From the NCBI GenBank assembly GCA_900313435.1, contig OMRF01000113.1, forward strand, positions 1 to 7,332: a stretch of DNA of 7,332 nt. The letters are read 5' to 3'. Shown here piece after piece: positions 1 to 5,488 of the stretch (the first letter of the stretch is position 1; every line of letters starts with the position of its first letter). Both the position numbers and the translations under genes were made by a program. The notes beneath the pieces are model-generated. The model saw only the letters and a list, made by a program, of their open reading frames with translations. It was not told the DNA's origin and made no database searches. Origin of the DNA: an uncultured Lachnospiraceae bacterium (GTDB lineage: Bacteria > Bacillota > Clostridia > Lachnospirales > Lachnospiraceae).

Positions 1-1
1 C

Positions 2-919
2 GATAATCCTGAAACCGGCGGCAGCGGACCCTGGACATATCTGTATTGGTCAGGTGACAAAGATAAATATCAGGAATATTCATTTGAATCCTATGGCACC
101 CAAAAGGGATTTGAGTCATTTTGTGAGGGACTCGCCGAAAAAGGCAGCCCTGTAAACCAGGGGGAAAATGAGCTTAGCAGATTAAATGCCAAAGCAAGAA
201 CCGCGTTTGAAGAGTTTTTCCAAACTCAATTTACGACGGTGGATTACGTAGAGGAGAGTTTCGTCACAAAGCGTAATGGTGAGGGCTATTATTCCACGGA
301 ATATCCGGTGGCCCTCTTTCATTTCGGGGATCACTTCATCTATGACTTTGACGGCGACGGCCGGGATGAAATGATCATCATCCAGCTTTCAGGTGAGGAT
401 GTCTATGAAAAGCTGTGGGTTTCAGGATATGCATATGATGATAATACCGGAGAGGTCGTAGACAGAGGCCTTTACGAATACGGTGAAAATATTCTGGAAT
501 CCGATGACGGGAATACCTTTGTATTTCTTTATAAATACAGTAATAAGCCTGCAATAGGCATTTTCACTACGGAAAGCAGCTATACGAGAGGGGATGGGAT
601 GACCGTCGCATTCAGGGCTCTTACTTTTGAAGGCAACGGTCTTTCGGAGTTTGGGTCGGCTGAATTCAGCGGGAACGATCTGGATGGTGCTGCAGCAGTC
701 ACCAAAACCATGAAAAATTGCGGAGTACCCGTGGAATTGACCGACTTTGCCGAGGATGACACAGAAAAAATACGTGAGAATGTTGTTTATGCCTGTGACG
801 GAATACTTCTTTCCGAGATCATCACAAAGACGGATAAAGTGGAATATGGCGCGAACGGCTATACCCCGCAGAATATCTACCGGCATGTGAAGGCTTTAGG
901 ATATAGCGAGCGCATGTGA
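2..919 (+). CDS. Unrecognised acidic, probably extracytoplasmic protein with a DxDxDG loop (5' end missing)
   Basis: The reading frame is open from the first bases of the window to a TGA at 917-919, so this is the last 305 residues of a longer protein and the start lies upstream. A GTG at 239 could be taken as a start, but the frame upstream of it is open and reads as ordinary protein (for example LNAKARTAFEEFFQTQF), so I reject it. I do not recognise the family. The visible part is rich in Asp, Glu, Gly and aromatic residues and looks beta-rich. Residues 115-123 (DFDGDGRDE), followed by a hydrophobic strand MIII, match the calcium-binding loop of FG-GAP/VCBS or dockerin-like repeats (DxDxDGxxD). 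Such loops are common in secreted or lipid-anchored proteins; a signal peptide or lipobox would be in the missing part. The gene is followed by a hairpin terminator, so it is probably transcribed separately from the glycosyltransferase genes. Function unknown. Confidence 0.85.
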   Translation, partial: DNPETGGSGPWTYLYWSGDKDKYQEYSFESYGTQKGFESFCEGLAEKGSPVNQGENELSRLNAKARTAFEEFFQTQFTTVDYVEESFVTKRNGEGYYSTEYPVALFHFGDHFIYDFDGDGRDEMIIIQLSGEDVYEKLWVSGYAYDDNTGEVVDRGLYEYGENILESDDGNTFVFLYKYSNKPAIGIFTTESSYTRGDGMTVAFRALTFEGNGLSEFGSAEFSGNDLDGAAAVTKTMKNCGVPVELTDFAEDDTEKIRENVVYACDGILLSEIITKTDKVEYGANGYTPQNIYRHVKALGYSERM

Positions 920-934
920 AATGCGCGCCGGGCA

Positions 935-980
935 ATAAAGCAAGGCAATTCGTGGTATACTGCGAGTTGCCTTGCTTTAT
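935..980 (+). terminator. Hairpin terminator after the first gene
   Basis: A perfect 14-bp inverted repeat, ATAAAGCAAGGCAA (935-948) and TTGCCTTGCTTTAT (967-980), begins 16 bases after the stop codon. Inside it the stem continues as 949-953 with 962-966 (U-G, U-A, C-G, G-C and a U-G wobble), leaving a loop of about 8 bases. The 3' side is pyrimidine-rich (CTTTATCTCCTTCCCC, then TTTTCTTTATTTT) but lacks a clean uninterrupted T-run. Termination is therefore likely rather than certain. The A-rich outer left arm could also give some bidirectional activity. Confidence 0.7.
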
Positions 981-984
981 CTCC

Positions 985-1019
985 TTCCCCTTTTCTTTAT
1001 TTTGGCATATAATGCCCTC
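985..1019 (+). promoter_or_regulatory. Putative sigma-A promoter of the glycosyltransferase operon, close to the start codon
   Basis: A perfect -10 hexamer TATAAT lies at 1008-1013. At 17-base spacing the -35 position (985-990) reads TTCCCC, a poor match to TTGACA. Transcription would be expected to start 6 to 8 bases after the hexamer, at about 1019-1021, which is on the ATG of the next gene (1020). The -10 lies inside a perfect inverted repeat, GGCAT (1004-1008), ATA, ATGCC (1012-1016), which could be an operator or chance. A second -10-like element with an extended TG, TGGTATACT (953-961), sits in the terminator loop and would give a leader of about 50 bases. Confidence 0.45.
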
Positions 1020-2204
1020 ATGAAAGTATTTTTTTATCGCTACGGCAGCATAGCCGAGCCTGATATAATCAAAGCAATGAAGGCAATGGATTTTTCGGTG
1101 GATGAATATACCCGTGAGATCCATGACAAGGAGTACGCGCCCTCAGCTGCTGTTCGCGAGGTAGGTTCTTATCTTCAATCGCACCCTGCGGACTGCGCCT
1201 TTTCCATCAATTTCTTTCCGTTTCTCTCAGAGGTCTGCAATATATTCCATATCCGCTATATATGCCTGACGGTGGACAGTCCCGTGATGGAGCTTTACAG
1301 CGTCTCCGTAAAGAATGAATGGAACCGCATCTTCGTATTCGACCGTGAGCAGCAGAAGGACATTGAAGGATATAATCCAGGTCACGTCTTTCACCAGCCG
1401 CTTGGTGCGGATGTAACGAAGTTTGATACCCTGCTTTCCACTACCCCCGCCTCCGTGAAGGAGCGCTTTTCACATCCCGTCGCCTTTGTGGGATCCCTCT
1501 ATACGGAAAAATGTCCCTATGACAAAGTAAAGGATCTTCCGGAAAAGACAGCCGGATATCTTGACGGACTGATGGCCGCGCAGGAGCGGGTCTTTGGATA
1601 TTATTTTGTAGAAGAACTGCTGACCGATACGATAGTATCGGACTTCAAAAGCCACCACCCGTCCTTTTACCGGGATCCTTCGCCCGATTCCTTCCTGACC
1701 GACAAGAGAACCCTGTCACAGCTTTATATAGCAAACAAGATCGCTTCAAACGAGCGCATACATACCTTCTCCCTTGTTGCGGAAAGAAACGGTCTCGATA
1801 TCTATACGGCATCGGACACAAAAAAGATGCCAAAGGGGCTTAAAAACCGGGGGCTTGCGAAGACCCTGACAGAGATGCCGGTGATCTTCAACCAGTCAAA
1901 GGTTAATCTCAATGTCACATCAAAGGCCATAAGGAGTGGCCTTCCTCTTCGCATATTTGACATACTTTCAGCCGGAGGGCTCTGCATCACAAATTACCAG
2001 AGTGAGATCGCGGAGCTTTTTGTGCCGGGTGAGGAGATCGTCGTATATGAAAACCAGGATGAGCTTCCGGATATCATCTCTTATTATCTTTCAAATGAAA
2101 GAGAGCGCGCTATGATCGCCGCGGCGGGCAGGGAACGCGTCAAGAAGGATTATTCCTGGGAAATGCAGCTCTCAAAAATGTTTCTGAAAGCGTACTCCGT
2201 ATGA
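1020..2204 (+). CDS. CgeB-like glycosyltransferase (DUF3880 plus group-1 glycosyltransferase domain), first paralogue
   Basis: A 394-residue protein with no signal peptide or membrane segment, probably a cytoplasmic GT-B-fold glycosyltransferase using a nucleotide sugar; donor and acceptor are unknown. The N-terminal part (about 1-130) resembles DUF3880. It opens with a Rossmann-like strand MKVFFYRYGS and has NFFPFLSEVC (64-73), VDSP (85-88) and NRIFVFD (102-108). The C-terminal part (about 245-394) resembles Glyco_trans_1_2, with SKVNLNVT (293-300), GLPLRIFDILSAGG (307-320), CITNYQ (322-327) and a helical tail ending in DYSW. I chose the ATG at 1020 because it matches the start of the paralogue immediately downstream. 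The in-frame TTG at 972 would add 16 residues, but it lies inside the terminator stem. There is no recognisable Shine-Dalgarno sequence. The stop overlaps the next start as ATGA, so this is the first gene of a three-gene operon. Family assignment is from memory of these families and is fairly sure; enzyme specificity is not known. Confidence 0.88.
   Translation: MKVFFYRYGSIAEPDIIKAMKAMDFSVDEYTREIHDKEYAPSAAVREVGSYLQSHPADCAFSINFFPFLSEVCNIFHIRYICLTVDSPVMELYSVSVKNEWNRIFVFDREQQKDIEGYNPGHVFHQPLGADVTKFDTLLSTTPASVKERFSHPVAFVGSLYTEKCPYDKVKDLPEKTAGYLDGLMAAQERVFGYYFVEELLTDTIVSDFKSHHPSFYRDPSPDSFLTDKRTLSQLYIANKIASNERIHTFSLVAERNGLDIYTASDTKKMPKGLKNRGLAKTLTEMPVIFNQSKVNLNVTSKAIRSGLPLRIFDILSAGGLCITNYQSEIAELFVPGEEIVVYENQDELPDIISYYLSNERERAMIAAAGRERVKKDYSWEMQLSKMFLKAYSV
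1624..1641. repeat. Short perfect inverted repeat inside the first glycosyltransferase gene
   Basis: CCGATAC (1624-1630), loop GATA, GTATCGG (1635-1641) is a perfect 7-bp hairpin in the codons for TDTIVSD, near the middle of the gene between its two domains. There is no T-run after it, so it is not a terminator. It could be a pause site or mRNA structure, or chance. Confidence 0.35.
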
Positions 2205-3376
2205 ACATACTCTTTCTTGACTGGAAATGCTTCCTCCGTGATGACACCATAGAGACCCTTGAAGAGCTTGGACACAAGGTCTTTCCCTTCATCGAGGAAA
2301 CCTATGAGGACAGGGTCTCTTCGAGTTTCAGAAAAAGCTTTGACCTTTTCTGCGATGACAAGAAAATTGATCTTGCCTTCTCCTACAATTATTTTCCTTC
2401 CCTCGCCGAGGGCTGTAAGGAAAGAAATATCCCCTATATATCCTTCCTCTATGACAGTCCCTTCGTGAAGCTTTTCTCCTTCACACTGATGTATGAGACC
2501 AACCGCGCCTATGTTTTTGACTCGGGGCTTGCGGAAAAGCTGAGGCTCGGAGGGCTTAAAAACGTGCGTTATCTCTGTCTCCCCGGAAATACGAAAAAGA
2601 CCGAGCGCTTAAAGGACAAACCTCACGATAAAAAATTCACAAAAAGCGACATCTCCTTCATCGGCGCGCTCTACAATGAAAAGCACAATTTTTATGAGCG
2701 CCTTCATGCTGAAAAGGATCCATATCTTGAGGGATATCTTTCCGGAATAATGGATGCCCAGTCAAAGGTCTACGGGATGAACTTCCTTGAGGATGCCCTT
2801 AATGAAGGGATAATAAAGCGCCTTCAGGATCTCCTTCCGGTACATGAATTCAAGGATTCCATAGCATCACTGCCCTATATCTACGCCAATTATTTTCTGG
2901 CCAGAAAACTCACCTCAATGGAAAGGATAAAATTTCTTTCCGCCCTGGGAAAAGCTTTTGGAAAAAGCCATGATCTGAAGCTTTATACCTTAAGTCCCTC
3001 CGCTCAGATCCCCGGCTTTTCCGTAAAGGGCGTGGCCGGCTATGACACGGATATGCTCCATGTATTCCGGGAGTCAAAGATCAATATTAATATCTCACTT
3101 CGGAGCATCACAAACGGAATACCTCTCCGCTGCATGGATATACTCGCTTCCGGCGGTTTTCTCCTGACGAATTATCAAAATGACCTTGAAAGGGAATATG
3201 TGGCGGGCGAGGACTATGTCTGGTTTGAGAATGAAGAAGACCTTGTCAGAAAGGCTGATCATTATCTTTCCCACGAGGACGAAAGAAAAAGGATAGCTGA
3301 ATCAGGTTTTAAAAAGACAGCAGAGCTTCACTCCATGAAAAAAACGTTTGAAAAAATAATGTCGGAGTTTTCGTAA
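2201..3376 (+). CDS. CgeB-like glycosyltransferase (DUF3880 plus group-1 glycosyltransferase domain), second paralogue
   Basis: A 391-residue paralogue of the preceding protein, collinear with it over its whole length: NYFPSLAEGC (63-72), YDSP (84-87), NRAYVFD (101-107), a central helical block around DAQSKVYGMNFLEDAL (185-200), then SKININIS (292-299), GIPLRCMDILASGG (306-319) and TNYQ (323-326). It is expected to be a cytoplasmic sugar transferase with the same two-domain architecture. The changed residues around the DSP motif and in the central block suggest a different donor or acceptor, which is inference. The ATG at 2201 overlaps the upstream TGA (ATGA), so translation is probably coupled. 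Only a weak purine patch, GAAAG (2186-2190), precedes it. The LicD gene follows after 7 bases. The pair most likely arose by an old tandem duplication, since the protein sequences are now well diverged. Confidence 0.88.
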   Translation: MNILFLDWKCFLRDDTIETLEELGHKVFPFIEETYEDRVSSSFRKSFDLFCDDKKIDLAFSYNYFPSLAEGCKERNIPYISFLYDSPFVKLFSFTLMYETNRAYVFDSGLAEKLRLGGLKNVRYLCLPGNTKKTERLKDKPHDKKFTKSDISFIGALYNEKHNFYERLHAEKDPYLEGYLSGIMDAQSKVYGMNFLEDALNEGIIKRLQDLLPVHEFKDSIASLPYIYANYFLARKLTSMERIKFLSALGKAFGKSHDLKLYTLSPSAQIPGFSVKGVAGYDTDMLHVFRESKININISLRSITNGIPLRCMDILASGGFLLTNYQNDLEREYVAGEDYVWFENEEDLVRKADHYLSHEDERKRIAESGFKKTAELHSMKKTFEKIMSEFS

Positions 3377-3383
3377 AATAACT

Positions 3384-4325
3384 ATGAACTTCACCTTTGA
3401 TGAAAATTATTTTCTTCCCGAAGAAAGAGACGGCTTCTTTGTGAGCGAATGCATGAAGCGCTACTGGGCAGCGTCTCTGATATGCCTTAAGGACTTTGAT
3501 GAGTTCTGCCAAAGGCATGGACTAAGGTGGGCTTCAGCCTACGGCACACTCCTTGGCGCGGTACGGCACAAGGGCTACATTCCCTGGGATGACGATATAG
3601 ATATCATGATGCCCAGAGAGGATTATGATATTTTCTATGAGAAACGAGCTGAGCTCCCCGGAAACTATGTGGTAGACAAATTAGAATCAGAGCGCCACGG
3701 CTATGGCGGTATGACAGTCATCAACAATCACACCGGTGTATCCTTTGATGAGGCGATCCTCGAAAAGTACTGCTACTGCCCCTTCAGGGCCGGTATAGAT
3801 ATCTATGCCTACGATTATATCCCTGCGGAAAAGATCGATGATGATAAGTGGAGGCTTGATATCTTAAAGACCTTAAAGGAACTTCAGACCGTAAGGGATA
3901 ATGAACCGGACAATATGGAAAAGCGTTTTGAACTCTCAAAAAGATGTGAAGAGATATCAAGGCGTTTTGTAAATAGAAAAGAAGAGTCAACGGAGCTCTG
4001 CCGTTTCATCACCTACGCCCAGTGGAACTGCCGCCCGGTCCTTAAAAAAGAGTGGCTTTCTTCCATCATAGACCTTCCCTTCGAGACGGGAACCGTAAAG
4101 GGCTTCCCTCTTGAGATAGCCGATCCGTTCCTTTCATGCACGGTGGATCAAAACTGGAGGATCCCTTCTAGGAGCGGTGCCGCCCACAGCTATCCCCTTT
4201 ACAAGGAGGATCTGAAACGCTCTGTCCGTTTCCTGAATGACGGAGGGATCAGCATGAAAACTCTTCCGCCTTTTTTATCATATCTTCGTACGGAGGCTGA
4301 CCTCTATAATATAGACTATTCTTAA
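3384..4325 (+). CDS. LicD/fukutin-family phosphotransferase
   Basis: A 313-residue protein of the LicD family, whose characterised members transfer phosphocholine or related phospho-groups (phosphoribitol in the eukaryotic fukutin relatives) onto glycans. The diagnostic block is at residues 53-74: YGTLLGAVRHKGYIPW followed by DDDIDI. The acidic triad at 69-71 plus D73 are the expected nucleotide/metal-binding residues. A second family block, GIDIYAYDYIP (137-147), corresponds to the usual G-hDIFPLD segment. KKEW and LPFE, seen around residues 215-230, are also typical. The far C-terminal part, after FPLEIADPF, departs from the usual 'yd.yL...yG.y' pattern and has no clear Asp-Tyr-Leu motif, so substrate may differ. 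No signal peptide; presumably cytoplasmic. The ATG is 7 bases after the previous stop, with no good ribosome site (GGAG at 3364-3367 is 16 bases away). It is the last gene of the operon, and its TAA overlaps the stop of the converging gene. The exact group transferred is unknown, so no symbol is given. Confidence 0.9.
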   Translation: MNFTFDENYFLPEERDGFFVSECMKRYWAASLICLKDFDEFCQRHGLRWASAYGTLLGAVRHKGYIPWDDDIDIMMPREDYDIFYEKRAELPGNYVVDKLESERHGYGGMTVINNHTGVSFDEAILEKYCYCPFRAGIDIYAYDYIPAEKIDDDKWRLDILKTLKELQTVRDNEPDNMEKRFELSKRCEEISRRFVNRKEESTELCRFITYAQWNCRPVLKKEWLSSIIDLPFETGTVKGFPLEIADPFLSCTVDQNWRIPSRSGAAHSYPLYKEDLKRSVRFLNDGGISMKTLPPFLSYLRTEADLYNIDYS

Positions 4326-4326
4326 G
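4321..4326. other. Tail-to-tail overlap of two stop codons in palindrome CTTAAG
   Basis: The + strand LicD stop TAA is at 4323-4325, and the - strand DUF4422 stop TAA reads from 4324 to 4322. The two converging genes therefore share bases 4322-4325 inside the palindrome CTTAAG. No intergenic DNA separates the two operons, and no hairpin with a T-run is visible on either side. Any terminator would have to lie inside the opposing coding sequence. Confidence 0.9.
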
Positions 4327-5488
4327 CCTGATAGGCTATCGCCGCGTTCGCAAAAACTCCTGCTCTCTTAATATCCCCCTTTTTCGCGGCTTCCTCTGCG
4401 AGGGCAGCCATGAGGGTGAGCTTGTCTTTTGAAGTGATATCCGGGTCCACATCAAGAAAGACTTTGATCGCGATGAAGGAGATATCATCCTTTGAAAGCC
4501 CGCTTATATCTCTTTTTCCTGAAGCCGTGTCCTTCACGAGTTCCTTCAGATCCTTTGCTGTTTCGATGAGCTTATTTGGATCATTGCTATTTAATATGCT
4601 TTCAGAAATATTGTATTTTTCTTCAAGTATCCTGATCTCTACAGCCCTTGTCAGCGCCGCGAGACGTCCCGAAGTATCCGCCTCAAGAAAGAAGGCATCC
4701 GGTCTCTTTTCCTGCATCTCATCAGACAGCGCCTTTGCTCCCTGAAGGTCGTTACTCCTTACGCACTCCGACATCCTCTCTATGAGATCGACAGTCTCCG
4801 CCTTTTCGGAACTTACGCTCTCCGAAAGCTCATGATACTTCAGACCTTCCTTTTTGATGAATGCAAGAAGCAATCTCTCCGACAAAAAGCCGTATACACG
4901 CGCTGCGTACTCGTCATATGAGGATATGTCAAGTCTCCTCTCTGTCTCAAAAAGGACAGGAAAAAGGAAATCACAATAATCAAAGAATACATCTCTTTTT
5001 GCGATGAACATGTTGCATGGGAAAATGATATTTCCTTCCATTACTTCGTTATAGGCCTTGAGATATTCAGGCTTTTCTTTTTCTATCGCCTCAGTAAGCG
5101 CCACAAGATCCTCTTCATGATGCTTTTCAATATACTGCCGGCGGACGGAAACGGGGCTTATCGCGCGCTTCGGGACCAGGATATCACTTTTTGAAAGGAG
5201 TCTTTCGGCCTCAGCTGTTTCAAGGATGCCTCCGTTTGATCCGGCAAAAAATCTTCTGTAGTGGCAGAGCCCCAGGGCGTCGCATTCACGCTCATTCTTC
5301 CAAAGCCAGTAGAGGCCTGTGAGCTCTGAATAATTTTTGTTCTTTCCAGATATATTATCCCCTGAGTCATCCCTCAGATAACCAAAGTCATCTTCATGAA
5401 AGACGCTTCCGACAAGCATCGGAACATAACCCGAAAGCTTCGGGGGATCGATCTTTTTATGCGTCATTATAAATATCTTTGTATTCAA
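4322..5488 (-). CDS. DUF4422-domain protein (putative glycosyltransferase) with helical C-terminal extension
   Basis: A 388-residue protein. The N-terminal part (about 3-210) is a complete-looking DUF4422 domain, a family found in polysaccharide gene clusters and often labelled exopolysaccharide or glycosyltransferase. It has KIFIMTHKK near the start, NYSELTGLYWLWKN (52-65), LGLCHYRRFF (72-81), CNMFIAKRDVFFDYCDFLF (158-176) and RVYGFLSERLL (197-207). The remaining 180 residues look entirely alpha-helical and charged, with TPR-like stretches (around DLQGAKALSDEMQEKRPDA and the tail AEEAAKKGDIKRAGVFANAA). I place the start at TTG 5488-5486. It has GGAGGAG 8 bases upstream and overlaps the preceding stop as TTGA. 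The alternative GTG at 5497 lies on the ribosome-binding site itself. Residues of about 197-285 are homologous to the equivalent part of the upstream protein. Second gene of a - strand operon. Enzyme activity is inferred from the family only. Confidence 0.85.
   Translation of the reverse strand: MNTKIFIMTHKKIDPPKLSGYVPMLVGSVFHEDDFGYLRDDSGDNISGKNKNYSELTGLYWLWKNERECDALGLCHYRRFFAGSNGGILETAEAERLLSKSDILVPKRAISPVSVRRQYIEKHHEEDLVALTEAIEKEKPEYLKAYNEVMEGNIIFPCNMFIAKRDVFFDYCDFLFPVLFETERRLDISSYDEYAARVYGFLSERLLLAFIKKEGLKYHELSESVSSEKAETVDLIERMSECVRSNDLQGAKALSDEMQEKRPDAFFLEADTSGRLAALTRAVEIRILEEKYNISESILNSNDPNKLIETAKDLKELVKDTASGKRDISGLSKDDISFIAIKVFLDVDPDITSKDKLTLMAALAEEAAKKGDIKRAGVFANAAIAYQA

Noticed and set aside
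422..886. 154-residue open frame on the - strand
   Set aside because: It is antisense to the first gene, has Cys/Phe/Ile-rich sequence without family features, and no ribosome site. It is a shadow of the + strand coding.
239..919. A 226-residue gene starting at GTG 239
   Set aside because: The same frame is open back to base 2 with normal protein sequence, and there is no ribosome site before 239, so it is an internal Val codon of a gene cut by the window edge.
972..1019. TTG start at 972 adding 16 residues to the first glycosyltransferase
   Set aside because: It lies in the 3' arm of the terminator hairpin, adds a hydrophobic stretch absent from the paralogue, and has no ribosome site. ATG 1020 aligns with the paralogue start.
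822..1124. 100-residue open frame on the - strand spanning the intergenic region
   Set aside because: It crosses the terminator hairpin and the starts of two + strand features, and its sequence has no recognisable domain.
2259..2468. Small + strand open frame in another frame within the second glycosyltransferase gene
   Set aside because: It is fully inside a well-supported gene, with a Ser/Pro-rich nonsense-like sequence and no ribosome site.
4325..4337. Hairpin AGCCT-GAT-AGGCT just after the LicD stop as a terminator
   Set aside because: The stem is only 5 bp with a 3-base loop, and no T-run follows it on either strand.
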